From Chromohalobacter canadensis (GTDB lineage Bacteria; Pseudomonadota; Gammaproteobacteria; Pseudomonadales; Halomonadaceae), in NCBI RefSeq assembly GCF_029544075.1, contig NZ_JAJQJH010000001.1, forward strand, positions 248,001-312,000: a stretch of 64,000 bases of DNA, in the 5' to 3' direction. Below, piece by piece: positions 37,379 through 46,754 of the stretch (positions are counted from its first letter, which is position 1; every line of letters begins with the position of its first letter). Position numbers and translations under genes: made by a program. A model generated the notes under the pieces. The model saw only the letters and a program-made list of their open reading frames with translations, was not told where the DNA came from and ran no database searches.

Positions 37379-38059
37379 TTACACACGCTTGCTACGTCGC
37401 TCTGCATAACGCTTGAGTCCCCACAAGATACCCATTGCGACGACGATGCCGCCGGCGGCGATCAGCAATCCCTCGAGGCTTTCAGCGGTGACCAGCGATC
37501 CCAACTGACTTCCCAGCAAGGCGACCCCGAGCAACCCCGGGGCGATCCCCAAGGTGGAGCCGAGCATGTAATCGCGAAAACGCAAATGGCAGGCGCCGGC
37601 CAGCATGTTGGTCAGGGTGAAAGGTGCCAACGGTAGAAGATTGAACAGCACCATGGTGCGCACGCCGCGTCCGGCGAGCAGGCGAGCCAGGCCGTTGAGC
37701 TTTTTTCCGCCGTAGCGCAGTAGTGCGTCGCGCCCCAGCGCTCTTCCTACCCAGTAAGTGGCGATCGACGCCGATAGCGTCCCCAGCATGGCGTAGACGA
37801 AGCCCCAGGCGGGACCGAAGACTAGGCCAGTTGCGGCGACCAGTATGCTCAATGGAAAGGCGACCAGGGAAGTGAGTGCATACACACCCATGACGGCCAG
37901 GGGCGCCCAGGGGGCGTCGCGCCATGAGGCGGCATTTTGCAGCAGATGAAGCAGTGCTTGCGGGGTCAGGATGTCGTGCATGGCGAGCCATTGCCAAAGC
38001 AGGCCACAGCCGAGCATGACACCGAGCAAGGCGAAGAGAATTCCGAGAGAACGAGACAT
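37379..38059 (-). CDS. TVP38/TMEM64 (VTT/DedA-like) membrane protein
   Basis: 226 residues with about six hydrophobic segments and the VTT-domain signature: ALTSLVAFPLSILVAATGLV, GPAWGFVYAMLGTLSASIAT and FNLLPLAPFTLTNMLAGA with the conserved proline helix. Members are inner-membrane lipid scramblase-like proteins related to DedA. A convergent glycosyltransferase gene ends 17 bases away. Confidence 0.9.
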   Translation of the reverse strand: MSRSLGILFALLGVMLGCGLLWQWLAMHDILTPQALLHLLQNAASWRDAPWAPLAVMGVYALTSLVAFPLSILVAATGLVFGPAWGFVYAMLGTLSASIATYWVGRALGRDALLRYGGKKLNGLARLLAGRGVRTMVLFNLLPLAPFTLTNMLAGACHLRFRDYMLGSTLGIAPGLLGVALLGSQLGSLVTAESLEGLLIAAGGIVVAMGILWGLKRYAERRSKRV

Positions 38060-38110
38060 GCGGGCCCTCTAAGCGTGAACTGCGCTAAGCATACGTGAGA
38101 GCCCGCACGG

Positions 38111-38138
38111 GGAAAACACGGCACTTTGCGTGCCGTGT
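38111..38138 (-). terminator. Intrinsic terminator after the betaine-type binding-protein gene
   Basis: On the minus strand a 9-bp perfect stem ACACGGCAC/GTGCCGTGT with loop GCAAA is followed by TTTTCCCC. It lies 16 bases past the binding-protein stop. Confidence 0.8.
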
Positions 38139-38154
38139 CGAACGCGGATCAGTC

Positions 38155-39093
38155 TTACAGTGACAATGCCTCTTTCACAACCGGCCAAGCCGCGTCGCCA
38201 TCGGTGGTGGTCACGCCGTCGAGCATTTCCTTAACGCGATCCGGATGATCCTCGATCCAGGTCGTGGCTACGGTATCAAGCGCCTTCTCGTCAAGACCGA
38301 AGGCCTTGATCATCCAGCTCTGCTGTTCCGCCGTGAAGGTGTAGTTCTCGAAGAACGCCGTCAGGTTGGGGTTTTCGTCAGCGAAGTCTGAGCCCATCAG
38401 GGTCAGCACCTGGCTGGCACCGTTGCCTTCACCGAACAGGTTCTTGCTGTCCTCCAGGTAGCGCATCGGCAGCTCGAGGTTCATCCAGTGCGGCGTCCAG
38501 CCGACCCATACGATGGGGTCCTCGCGTGAGATGGAATCGCGCGCCGCGCTTAGCATGCCAACGGTGCTGGTATCCACTAGCTGCCAGTCGCCGAGTCCCC
38601 AGGTGTCGTTATCGATCGCCTTGTTGAGGATCTCGCTGGCGGCGGAGCCGGCGCCGAAGCCATGAATCTTGCCGTCGAACATGTCGCGGTGCTCGTCGAG
38701 ATCTTCGAACGAGGTTACGCCTTGTTCGTAGACATACTCGGGCACGGCCAGCGTCATTTGTGCGCCATCGACGTTGTTGGCGATACGCGTCACGCTTCCC
38801 TTGTCTTCCATTGGCGTGAGCATCGGTTCTTGTGCCGGAAGCCAACCACCCAGGAAGACGTCCACATCACCGTTTTCCATGCCCTGGTAGATGACCTGCA
38901 GGCCGATGTTGTCGGTTTTCGCCTGATAACCGAGGGGGGCCAACAGCTGGCTGGCGATCTCGGTCTTGACGGTAATCCCGGGCCACGAGGGCACGCCGAA
39001 ATTGACCGTGTTAGCTGCCTGGGCCGGCAGTGCCAGGCCGATACCGGCGGCTAGCGGTAGTCCGACGAGTAAGGGACGAAGCGAATGAGACAT
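38155..39093 (-). CDS. Betaine/carnitine-type ABC transporter binding protein
   Basis: 312 residues with a signal peptide (residues 1-26, cut after QAA). The OpuAC-type fold shows FGVPSWPGITVKTEIASQLL, VFLGGWLPAQEPMLTP and IVWVGWTPHWMNLELPMRYL, whose tryptophans could form the aromatic cage for a quaternary amine. ChoX and CaiX proteins look like this. It is coupled by one base (TAATG) to the gamma-butyrobetaine hydroxylase gene upstream, so carnitine, butyrobetaine or a related betaine is the probable ligand. No permease or ATPase is adjacent. Confidence 0.88.
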   Translation of the reverse strand: MSHSLRPLLVGLPLAAGIGLALPAQAANTVNFGVPSWPGITVKTEIASQLLAPLGYQAKTDNIGLQVIYQGMENGDVDVFLGGWLPAQEPMLTPMEDKGSVTRIANNVDGAQMTLAVPEYVYEQGVTSFEDLDEHRDMFDGKIHGFGAGSAASEILNKAIDNDTWGLGDWQLVDTSTVGMLSAARDSISREDPIVWVGWTPHWMNLELPMRYLEDSKNLFGEGNGASQVLTLMGSDFADENPNLTAFFENYTFTAEQQSWMIKAFGLDEKALDTVATTWIEDHPDRVKEMLDGVTTTDGDAAWPVVKEALSL

Positions 39094-40319
39094 TAAGAAA
39101 CTCCCGTTTCATTGGTGGATGTTGTCGGAGTAGTGGGCGCGGCGGTAGAGGCGTGGCGCGCCAACACGCGTAGATGCGATTCGAGGTGGTCGATATCCAA
39201 ATAGGTGCCTTGCAGGTGACGGCGTCCGGTATTGGGGTCGAAGGCGCCGCGCCCATGCAGTACACGGCGGTTATCGAAGGCCACCATCTGACCAGGTTCG
39301 AGCGCGAAGTCGACGCGGAAGCGCGGCTCGCGCAGGCGCTGCCAGAAGATCAGGTATGCTTCGTACCAGGCATCGGCTTCTTCCGGCGGGAGACGCAGGG
39401 TGTCGCGAATCCAGTTGTTGAAGCGGATTTCGCGAAGGCGGCCTGTGTCATCGACGTCAATGACCGGTGCGCGCACGGCGATGTCGCTATCCTCGTCCTG
39501 AAAGCGGAAATCGATAGGCGTGTCGCGTAGGCGAAGGAAAACGTCCGGTGCTTCGTGGCGCAGTGCCTCGGCCACGGCGAAGCCATCGGCGAACAGCGAT
39601 TCGCCGCCTTCGGCTTCGTTTTCCAGGCAATACAGCAGCTGGATGTCCGGCGGATGGCGCCAGTTGGGGAGGTCGGAATGCAGCTCGAGGCCGATGGCCG
39701 TGTAAGCGGCATTATTGGGGTTGGGCTTGGACTGAACGTCGAAACGCGCCCCGAAGTTGGTGGCACGCATCGGGCCGAAGAGCTCGGCGATGCGCACGAC
39801 TTCCTCGAGCTCGCGCGGGCCGTCGTCGAGCAGGACCAAACCATCGCGCAGCAGGGCAGTCAACCACTCACGACGGCCTTGGTTACCGCCCATCATCTCG
39901 GCATGCGGCACGTGAGCCGGTGTGAAGCCTTCCGGCCACGCGGCGGCACGTGGGACGCCATCATCGATGTGCGTTTCAGGACGACGCTGATGCAGCCAGC
40001 CGGCATCGAAGCGCGATTCGTGTCCGTCGGCCCAGCGCAGCACCAGCACACCGTCTTCGACGGCAGCTTCGGGGTGGGCATTCAGGAAGTTTTCGTCTTC
40101 GAGAGGCTTGTAGAGGCGTTCACGCGTCATGGGGTGACGGCATTCGGGGCAAGCGCAGTGATCGCGCAGCCAACGATAGCTGTAACGCGCGGTATCGGCG
40201 TTATCCCAGGTTACCTCCAGCGCCTTGTCGTGGGCCTGGCTGGTGCGCAACGCGGGCCCTTGTACGTAAGGGAACAGCTCACTCATTTCGACGGCGGGGG
40301 ATTGGCTCTGGGACTGCAT
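39093..40319 (-). CDS. Gamma-butyrobetaine hydroxylase (Fe/2-oxoglutarate dioxygenase)
   Basis: 408 residues. An N-terminal zinc-binding DUF971-like domain carries WLRDHCACPECRHP (around residues 50-63). The catalytic TauD-like domain has the HxD pair in LELHSDLPNW and the distal histidine in RVLHGRGAFD, with GRRHLQGTYLD supplying the 2-oxoglutarate-binding arginine. It hydroxylates gamma-butyrobetaine to L-carnitine. AGGAGG precedes the ATG. A LysR gene is divergent, with a palindromic operator candidate between them. Confidence 0.92.
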   Translation of the reverse strand: MQSQSQSPAVEMSELFPYVQGPALRTSQAHDKALEVTWDNADTARYSYRWLRDHCACPECRHPMTRERLYKPLEDENFLNAHPEAAVEDGVLVLRWADGHESRFDAGWLHQRRPETHIDDGVPRAAAWPEGFTPAHVPHAEMMGGNQGRREWLTALLRDGLVLLDDGPRELEEVVRIAELFGPMRATNFGARFDVQSKPNPNNAAYTAIGLELHSDLPNWRHPPDIQLLYCLENEAEGGESLFADGFAVAEALRHEAPDVFLRLRDTPIDFRFQDEDSDIAVRAPVIDVDDTGRLREIRFNNWIRDTLRLPPEEADAWYEAYLIFWQRLREPRFRVDFALEPGQMVAFDNRRVLHGRGAFDPNTGRRHLQGTYLDIDHLESHLRVLARHASTAAPTTPTTSTNETGVS

Positions 40320-40360
40320 ATCGGCCTCCTGGTGTTGGGTCGTGCGAATCGGCCTCTAGC

Positions 40361-40380
40361 ATGTCGCCTCATGGCGACAT
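40361..40380. promoter_or_regulatory. Palindromic operator candidate in divergent promoter region
   Basis: A perfect inverted repeat, ATGTCGCC-TCAT-GGCGACAT, lies 42 bases before the hydroxylase start and 96 bases before the divergent LysR start. The inner T-N12-A arrangement is close to a LysR box. It is the best candidate for the regulator binding site. Confidence 0.6.
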
Positions 40381-40475
40381 TAGACAAACGATGAATATCG
40401 GACCTAAGGCCAAGCTTTGCTAATGGGCAGCTTATTGACGATCATGGGCGGACGTCCATTACCACCGAGTTCACC

Positions 40476-41345
40476 ATGTCCCTGCCACCGATTCTGTGGA
40501 TGCAAGCCTTCGAGGCTGCCGCGCGTACGCTGAGTTTCACCCAGGCTGGTCGCGAGCTGGGCGTGACGCAGTCGGCCATTAGCCAACGGATTCGCCTGCT
40601 CGAAGACCGTCTCGGCCAGGCGCTATTCGTGCGGCACCCGCGGAGCCTGTCGCTGACGCCGGCCGGACAGGCCTGGCTGCCAAGCATTCAGGAGGCCTTT
40701 ACACGCATCGCCGAAGGTACTGCCGAGGTCTTCGGACCGCACCCCGACGCGCCGGTCACGCTGCGCGCCACGCCCGCCTTGCAGAATGGCTGGTTGGCGA
40801 CCGAGTTGACCCGGTTCCATCAACGGCATCGCGATATAACGGTACGCGTGGTGAGTGCCGTATGGCCTGGAGACTTCGGCGCAGAGGGCGTGGATATGGA
40901 GATTCGCTACGGCCAGGGTGATTGGGCCGATATGGAGTCGGTGCTGCTCAACGAGGAAGTCATGCTGCCGGTATGCTCGCCAGACCTGGCCCGTGAGTTG
41001 CAGACGCCCGGCGACTTGGCTGGGCATACCTTGTTGCATGCCGCTGGCTTCGCTCTGGGCTGGCCGAGCTGGCTGGCACTAGCCGGGTCCGAGGGGCTGG
41101 AAGCGCGTTGTGCTTCGTTCATTTGCGATACCCAGGTGGCCACGTTGGCGTTGGCTGCACGCGGCGCGGGCATCGCGCTGACCCATCGGCGCCTTTTCGA
41201 TGGACGCGACGATTTGGTGGCCCCCTTTGAATTGTGCATGCCCACCGACGAGGCCTTCTGGCTGGTACGTCCGCAGGCGCGGGTATTGCGTCCTGCATGC
41301 GAGGCATTATGGGAATGGTTGCGTGATGCACGTGAACTAGACTGA
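40476..41345 (+). CDS. LysR family regulator, GcvA-like
   Basis: 289 residues; the HTH region LWMQAFEAAARTLSFTQAGR with VTQSAISQRIRLLEDRLG is typical of the GcvA/AmpR branch. The effector domain includes VDMEIRYGQGDWADMES. It is divergent from the gamma-butyrobetaine hydroxylase operon and so probably controls carnitine or butyrobetaine use. Confidence 0.9.
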   Translation: MSLPPILWMQAFEAAARTLSFTQAGRELGVTQSAISQRIRLLEDRLGQALFVRHPRSLSLTPAGQAWLPSIQEAFTRIAEGTAEVFGPHPDAPVTLRATPALQNGWLATELTRFHQRHRDITVRVVSAVWPGDFGAEGVDMEIRYGQGDWADMESVLLNEEVMLPVCSPDLARELQTPGDLAGHTLLHAAGFALGWPSWLALAGSEGLEARCASFICDTQVATLALAARGAGIALTHRRLFDGRDDLVAPFELCMPTDEAFWLVRPQARVLRPACEALWEWLRDARELD

Positions 41346-41390
41346 TGTAAGTGGCCCATGAATGAGGCTGGCGAGCCCGAGGAGACGAGC

Positions 41391-41813
41391 ATGACGAGGT
41401 ATCGGCACGCGGGTGGTGTAATGCCTGTCGCGATGGGTATTGTCTTGTTGTTGGCGGTGTCAGGGATCACGACGGCCAGCGCGGACGGTGTGAAGGTCTA
41501 CGATCCCGATAGCGGGCGCTTGCTGCCGCTCGAGTCGTACCAGGCCGGACATGAGGGCAGACACTACGACCGTGAGCGTCATGCCTGGCATGGATGGGGT
41601 GAACGTGGGTGGCGAGAAGGGCGCGATCGCGTCAATGTGTACCCGTCGATCATAGTGCAGCCCAGCGCGTCACCGTCGCCAGGCGTCGAAGCACGCTCCG
41701 CCACGCCTGAAGGTAGCCGAGTATGTCGCGGGGACGATGGTGCCACCACTTGGTCGACGCGCCCCATGCCCTGTGCCTCGGCTTCGGAGAGCCGCGATGC
41801 TACGCCGCAGTGA
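41391..41813 (+). CDS. Small secreted protein, unknown
   Basis: 140 residues with a signal-like N-terminus (hydrophobic MPVAMGIVLLLAVSGIT, cut near ASA). The mature part has a His/Arg/Trp/Gly-rich stretch (RHAWHGWGERGWREGRDR) and two cysteines near the end (VCRGDDGA, PMPCASAS). No family is recognised. GAGGAG precedes the ATG at 41391. Its 3' end overlaps the nfeD start by 17 bases, so the two are probably co-transcribed. Confidence 0.7.
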   Translation: MTRYRHAGGVMPVAMGIVLLLAVSGITTASADGVKVYDPDSGRLLPLESYQAGHEGRHYDRERHAWHGWGERGWREGRDRVNVYPSIIVQPSASPSPGVEARSATPEGSRVCRGDDGATTWSTRPMPCASASESRDATPQ

Positions 41814-43182
41814 CGGAGTCGCGCTGCGCCGCTGCCTGATGTGGGCCTGCCTGGTACTCGCGGGCCTGGGATTGTCGTGGCTGGCGAGTGCGCAATCCGA
41901 CTCTAGTGACGCGCCCCACGGCGTGGTCCTGAGTATCGATGGCAGCATCGGCCCTGCCACCAGCGATTACTTTCAGCGCGGGCTTGAGCGTGCCGACGAA
42001 GCAGGCGCATCGCTGGTGATTCTCGAACTCGACACGCCCGGTGGGTTGGACGCCGCGATGCGCGACATGATCGGTGCGATGCTGGCCTCGTCGGTACCGG
42101 TGGTCAGCTACGTATCGCCTGCCGGAGCGCGTGCCGCCAGTGCCGGCACCTATCTGCTCTACGCCAGCCATGTCGCCGCCATGGCGCCGGCTACGCATCT
42201 TGGCTCGGCGACACCGGTACAGCTTGGCGGTGGCGGCGGCGGTGGCGAGCCAACATCGGGCGATTCGGAGGAAGGCGCCGACCAGCAGGCATCGTCCTCG
42301 GCGATGGAGCGCAAGGTCCTCGAGGATGCGGTGGCCACGATTCGCTCGTTGGCCGAGCGCCATGGACGCAACGCCGAGTGGGCCGAACGCGCCGTGCGCG
42401 AGGCGGCCAATCTCACGGCCAACGAGGCGCTGGAGGCCAATGTCATCGAGGTCGTGGCGAACGATCTCGACGACTTGCTGACCCAGCTCGACGGGCGGCG
42501 TGTGGTCATGGAAGACGGGGAGCGCACGCTCTCTACGGAAAACATGACGCTTGAGCGTCAGCCACCGGACTGGCGCGCTAAGGTGCTGGCATTCATCACC
42601 GATCCCAACGTCGCCTATTTCCTGATGATCATCGGCTTCTACGGGCTGGTCTTCGAATTGCTGAGTCCAGGCACTCTCTTTCCCGGCGTGATCGGCGCCA
42701 TCAGCCTGGTATTGGCCATGTACGCTTTCCAGATGCTCTCGGTCGGTTATGCGGGCCTGGTGTTGATTTTCCTGGGCATGGCGCTGGTCGTGGCCGAGGC
42801 GTTCGTGCCCAGCATTGGGGTACTGGGATTCGGCGGCCTGGCGGCCTTCGTTGCCGGTTCGGTGATGTTGATGGATGACACGCACCAGGCGCTGGCCTGG
42901 CCCCTGGTAGGCGGTGTGGCGCTGGTGGCTGCCGGCTTCCTGTTGTGGGTGGTGACACGCTTTTTGGGAATGCGCCAACGTCGTCCACAGGGCGGCCAGG
43001 AGGAAATGATCGGCCAAGAGGCCACCGTGCTGGCGGATTTCCAGGGGCAGGGCAAGGTCATGGTACACGGCGAGCGCTGGCAGGCGCGCTGTGCATCGCC
43101 CGTGGCGCGCGGTCAGCGGGTGCGGATCGTATCCAACGAGGGCTTGACGCTGATCGTCGAGCCAATGACGGCAACCCCTTAG
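41797..43182 (+). CDS. NfeD-type membrane-bound serine protease
   Basis: 461 residues: signal peptide, a ClpP/SppA-like protease domain with nucleophile Ser115 (AGARAASAGTYL) and base Lys173 (ERKVLEDA), then four TM helices (about 275-390) and a C-terminal OB-fold NfeD domain. A Gly-rich run precedes a Ser/Asp/Glu-rich linker at residues 144-168, longer than usual. NfeD1b proteins cleave the partner stomatin/slipin, whose gene follows 66 bases downstream. The start at 41797 has CGGAGAG upstream. Confidence 0.92.
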   Translation: MLRRSDGVALRRCLMWACLVLAGLGLSWLASAQSDSSDAPHGVVLSIDGSIGPATSDYFQRGLERADEAGASLVILELDTPGGLDAAMRDMIGAMLASSVPVVSYVSPAGARAASAGTYLLYASHVAAMAPATHLGSATPVQLGGGGGGGEPTSGDSEEGADQQASSSAMERKVLEDAVATIRSLAERHGRNAEWAERAVREAANLTANEALEANVIEVVANDLDDLLTQLDGRRVVMEDGERTLSTENMTLERQPPDWRAKVLAFITDPNVAYFLMIIGFYGLVFELLSPGTLFPGVIGAISLVLAMYAFQMLSVGYAGLVLIFLGMALVVAEAFVPSIGVLGFGGLAAFVAGSVMLMDDTHQALAWPLVGGVALVAAGFLLWVVTRFLGMRQRRPQGGQEEMIGQEATVLADFQGQGKVMVHGERWQARCASPVARGQRVRIVSNEGLTLIVEPMTATP

Positions 43183-43248
43183 TCGCCATGCGGCGCCTGG
43201 GGCACGCTATCGTTTATCGAGAAGGGTTCATCGAGAAGGAGTAACGCC

Positions 43249-44064
43249 ATGTACGCGAGTTATGCCTATTTAGTGCCGATCGTCCTGGTCGTGCTGTTGC
43301 TGTTTGCGGCGATACGCATCTTGCCGGAGTACAAGCGCGGCGTGGTGTTCTTCCTGGGCCGTTTTCAGGCGGTGAAGGGGCCGGGGCTGTTGTTGCTGAT
43401 CCCGGGGATTCAGAAGATGCAGGTCGTCGATCTGCGCACCGTGACGCTAGATGTGCCGGAGCAGGACGTCATCTCGCAGGACAACGTCACCGTGCGTGTC
43501 AACGCGGTGCTGTACTTTCGCGTGGTCGACCCGGAGAAGGCCATCATCCAGGTCGAGAACTTCGGTGTCGCCACCAGCCAGCTGGCGCAGACGACCCTGC
43601 GCTCGGTACTCGGCAAGCACGATCTCGACGAGATGCTGTCCGAACGCGACCGCCTCAACAACGATATACAGGAAATCCTCGATGCGCAGACCGAGTCGTG
43701 GGGCATCAAGGTCGCCAATGTCGAGATCAAGCATGTCGACCTCGACGAGAGCATGATCCGCGCCATCGCCCGGCAAGCCGAAGCCGAGCGCGAACGGCGT
43801 GCCAAGGTGATCCATGCCGAGGGTGAGCTGCAGGCCTCGCACAAGCTGGTCGAGGCCGCCGATGTCATGGCCAGCAACTCGGCGGCCTTGCAACTGCGCT
43901 ATCTGCAGACGCTCAGCGACATGAGCAACAAAAACGCCTCGACCATCGTCTTCCCGTTGCCGATGGATATCATGGAGGCCTTCAAAGGGCACTTGAACAA
44001 GTCGGGAGCCGCCTCGACGAGCGGTTCGTCATCCAAAAACGAGACGCCAGGCAACGAAGCGTGA
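43249..44064 (+). CDS. SPFH-domain slipin (stomatin-like)
   Basis: 271 residues: an N-terminal hydrophobic anchor ([19 protein letters not shown]), a Band-7 domain ([38 protein letters not shown]) and a coiled-coil with [20 protein letters not shown]. The C-terminal Ser-rich tail includes the segment [12 protein letters not shown], a likely target of the NfeD protease. Slipins scaffold membrane microdomains. GGAG precedes the ATG. Confidence 0.93.
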   Translation: MYASYAYLVPIVLVVLLLFAAIRILPEYKRGVVFFLGRFQAVKGPGLLLLIPGIQKMQVVDLRTVTLDVPEQDVISQDNVTVRVNAVLYFRVVDPEKAIIQVENFGVATSQLAQTTLRSVLGKHDLDEMLSERDRLNNDIQEILDAQTESWGIKVANVEIKHVDLDESMIRAIARQAEAERERRAKVIHAEGELQASHKLVEAADVMASNSAALQLRYLQTLSDMSNKNASTIVFPLPMDIMEAFKGHLNKSGAASTSGSSSKNETPGNEA

Positions 44065-44125
44065 CAGACGGCTGTCATATCGAGCGGTTAGAATGGCGCC
44101 TCGTTTTCACTAGGAGCCAGGCGCC

Positions 44126-44857
44126 ATGCCTTCTGACAGCCGCCATCTGGCGATTTTCGATCTCGACGATACCCTGCTCGACGGCGATTGCACCGGCCTG
44201 TGGATCGCTTGGTTGGTAAGGCGCCACTGGGTGGAGGATGGCGAGGCGTTCATGGAGCAGGTGGCGCGTCATGACCAGCAGTATCACGCCGGCACGCTGG
44301 ATATGCAGGCGCACTTGCGCTTCGTGTTGGCGCCGTTGATCGGGCGTCGGCGCGAGACGGTGCGCGACGAGGTCGTGGCGTTCGTTGAGGCGTGGATCCG
44401 TCCGCGGCTGATGCCCGGCGCGCTGGAGCGCCTGGCTTGGCACCGCGACCAGGGGCACGCCACCTTGGTCATCTCGGCCTCGATGCATCACTTGGTTGAC
44501 CCTATCGCGCGTGAGGTCGGTGCCGACGAGGCCCTGGCCACGCGTCCCGCGTTCGACGCCGAAGGGCGCTTCACCGGCGAACCTACCGGCGTCGTGACCT
44601 ACCAGTCGGGCAAGTTGACGGCACTGGAGGCTTGGTTGGCCGAGCGTGATGTCGAGCACACGCGTCCCGACACCCTCTGGGGCTATAGCGATTCGCACAA
44701 TGATCTGCCGCTGCTCGAGCATGTCGACCATGCGCATGCCACGCAGCCTGACGCTCGGCTGGCGCGTGTCGCCGAACAGCGTGGCTGGCCGCGATTCGAC
44801 TGGCGCAAGGCGCCAGCAGCTACGACCAAAGGTGCAAAAGCAACGTCGAGTTGGTAG
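44126..44857 (+). CDS. HAD-IB family phosphatase
   Basis: 243 residues of the SerB-like HAD-IB family. Motif I is IFDLDDTLLDGD (nucleophile Asp and acid Asp), motif II is VISAS, and motif III/IV is Lys in YQSGKLTALEAW with GYSDSHNDLPLLE. It would be a cytoplasmic small-molecule phosphatase; phosphoserine or a lipid-related phosphate are possible. The Ala/Lys-rich C-terminal tail is not conserved in such proteins. Confidence 0.9.
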   Translation: MPSDSRHLAIFDLDDTLLDGDCTGLWIAWLVRRHWVEDGEAFMEQVARHDQQYHAGTLDMQAHLRFVLAPLIGRRRETVRDEVVAFVEAWIRPRLMPGALERLAWHRDQGHATLVISASMHHLVDPIAREVGADEALATRPAFDAEGRFTGEPTGVVTYQSGKLTALEAWLAERDVEHTRPDTLWGYSDSHNDLPLLEHVDHAHATQPDARLARVAEQRGWPRFDWRKAPAATTKGAKATSSW

Positions 44858-44983
44858 AATCTCGCGCTTTCCCGGGCACATGACCTTATGTGCCCACAAC
44901 CGACCGTTCAAGGCCGCTTGATTTTATGAGCGCAACGCCGCCCTAGCGTTTCTCCCTCTCCCCGGAGCGCCTCTTCGCTCCTG

Positions 44984-45024
44984 CGCGGCCCCGCTGAACG
45001 CATGACGCGTCCAGCGGGGCCGCG
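44984..45024. terminator. GC-rich long hairpin after the HAD gene
   Basis: A perfect 13-bp stem CGCGGCCCCGCTG/CAGCGGGGCCGCG with a 15-base loop that can itself pair (ACGC/GCGT). No T-run follows directly, but the stem is very stable and lies in the 295-base gap before sulP. The rest of the gap shows no gene. Confidence 0.6.
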
Positions 45025-45152
45025 TTCGGCCGTCTTCTCGGTTCCCGTCGCATTTTAGACATCGATCCATGACACGATGCCCGTGACCGGATGAGCCGTC
45101 GCCAGGCGCGCCGCGTGAAACTTCTGACCTTTCTCATCGACTGGACACACGC

Positions 45153-46643
45153 ATGTACGCATCAATCAAACAACGTTGGTTCTCGAACGTCCGATCGGAC
45201 GTCCTGGCTGGCGCCGTGGTGGCGCTGGCGCTGATCCCCGAGGCGATCGCCTTCTCGATCATTGCCGGGGTCGACCCCAAGGTGGGGCTCTTCGCGTCCT
45301 TTTCCATGGCGGTAGTGATTGCTTTCACTGGTGGTCGGCCGGGGATGATTTCCGCCGCTACCGGCGCCATGGCGCTGCTCATGGTGACCCTGGTCAAGGA
45401 ACATGGACTCGAGTACCTGCTCGCCGCGACCCTGCTGACCGGGGTATTGCAGGTCGTGGCCGGCTATCTGCGTCTGGGAGCCTTGATGCGCTTCGTTTCG
45501 CGTTCGGTGGTCACGGGCTTCGTCAACGCCCTGGCGATCCTGATCTTCATGGCGCAATTGCCGGAGTTGACCGATGTGACCTGGCACGTTTACGCCATGA
45601 CCTCCGGCGGCCTGGCGATCATTTACCTGTTCCCCTACGTGCCGGTCATCGGTCGCATGCTGCCGTCGCCGCTGGTGTGCATCATCGTGCTCACGGCGAT
45701 CTACATGCTGGGCGATTTCTCCATGGTGCGCACCGTGGGCGATATGGGCGAGCTGCCGGATACGCTGCCGGTCTTCCTGTGGCCGGATGTGCCGCTCAAT
45801 TTCGAGACCCTGGCGATCATCTTCCCTTATTCTGCTGCGCTGGCGGTGGTGGGGCTGCTCGAGTCGCTGATGACCGCGACCATCGTCGACGAACTCACCG
45901 ATACGCCCAGCGACAAGAACCGTGAGTGCAAGGGCCAGGGCGTGGCCAACATCGCCACCGGCTTTCTGGGCGGTATGGCGAGCTGCGCGATGATCGGGCA
46001 GTCGGTGATCAACATCAAATCCGGCGGACGTACGCGGCTTTCCACGCTGTGCGCGGGGGTCATCCTGCTGATCATGGTGGTATTCATTGGCGATCTCGTC
46101 GCGCAAATTCCCATGGCGGCGCTGGTGGCGGTAATGATCATGGTCGCCATCGGGACGTTCAGCTGGGAGTCGCTGCGCGATCTGCGCAAGCACCCGATGT
46201 CGACCAATATCGTCATGCTCGCCACGGTGGCGGTGGTGGTGGCGACCCACAACCTGGCCATCGGCGTGCTAGTGGGTGTCCTACTGGCATCGCTGTTCTT
46301 CGCCAACAAGGTCGGCCAGATCCTCTACGTGGGCAGCGAGACAGGCGATGACGACAAGACACGCGTATATCGTGTCGTTGGCCAGGTGTTCTTCACCTCG
46401 GCGGATCGCTTCACCGATGCCTTCGACTTCAAGGAAACCGTGGAGCGCGTGCGTATCGACCTGACCCGCGCGCATTTCTGGGATATCACCGCCGTGGGCG
46501 CACTCGACAAGGTCGTCATCAAGTTTCGTCGTGAGGGGACCGAGGTAGAGGTCGTGGGGCTCAACGAAGCTAGCGCCACCCTGGTGGACCGGTTCGCGGT
46601 GCACGACAAGCCCGATGCCGTGGAAAAACTCATGGGTCACTGA
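45153..46643 (+). CDS. SulP (SLC26A) family anion transporter
   Basis: 496 residues: a UraA-like transmembrane core of 10-14 helices ([20 protein letters not shown] is the SulP N-terminal signature; [10 protein letters not shown] region at about 268) and a cytoplasmic STAS domain at about 400-490. SulP proteins move sulfate, bicarbonate or dicarboxylates, with Na or H. A universal stress protein gene follows, an arrangement seen in BicA-like bicarbonate transporters and other marine SulPs. The Shine-Dalgarno is weak. Confidence 0.92.
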   Translation: MYASIKQRWFSNVRSDVLAGAVVALALIPEAIAFSIIAGVDPKVGLFASFSMAVVIAFTGGRPGMISAATGAMALLMVTLVKEHGLEYLLAATLLTGVLQVVAGYLRLGALMRFVSRSVVTGFVNALAILIFMAQLPELTDVTWHVYAMTSGGLAIIYLFPYVPVIGRMLPSPLVCIIVLTAIYMLGDFSMVRTVGDMGELPDTLPVFLWPDVPLNFETLAIIFPYSAALAVVGLLESLMTATIVDELTDTPSDKNRECKGQGVANIATGFLGGMASCAMIGQSVINIKSGGRTRLSTLCAGVILLIMVVFIGDLVAQIPMAALVAVMIMVAIGTFSWESLRDLRKHPMSTNIVMLATVAVVVATHNLAIGVLVGVLLASLFFANKVGQILYVGSETGDDDKTRVYRVVGQVFFTSADRFTDAFDFKETVERVRIDLTRAHFWDITAVGALDKVVIKFRREGTEVEVVGLNEASATLVDRFAVHDKPDAVEKLMGH

Positions 46644-46663
46644 GTCGCGACCTGAGCCTTAAA

Positions 46664-46684
46664 GGGGAGACGACAAGTCTCCCC
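46664..46684 (+). terminator. Intercistronic hairpin between sulP and universal stress gene
   Basis: A perfect 8-bp stem GGGGAGAC/GTCTCCCC with loop GACAA, 21 bases after the sulP stop and without a T-run. It may set unequal expression of the two genes by partial termination or mRNA stabilisation. Confidence 0.5.
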
Positions 46685-46754
46685 CGCCCTGAGTATCATG
46701 CAGTTAGCCCCATTACGATGGGACCCGATAAGAACATTGGAAGGAGCCCGCCAC

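Noticed and set aside
41800-43068. 422-codon open frame on the minus strand opposite nfeD
   Set aside because: Antisense shadow of a GC-rich real gene; composition is His/Gln/Arg-rich with no fold, and nfeD opposite is well supported by family motifs.
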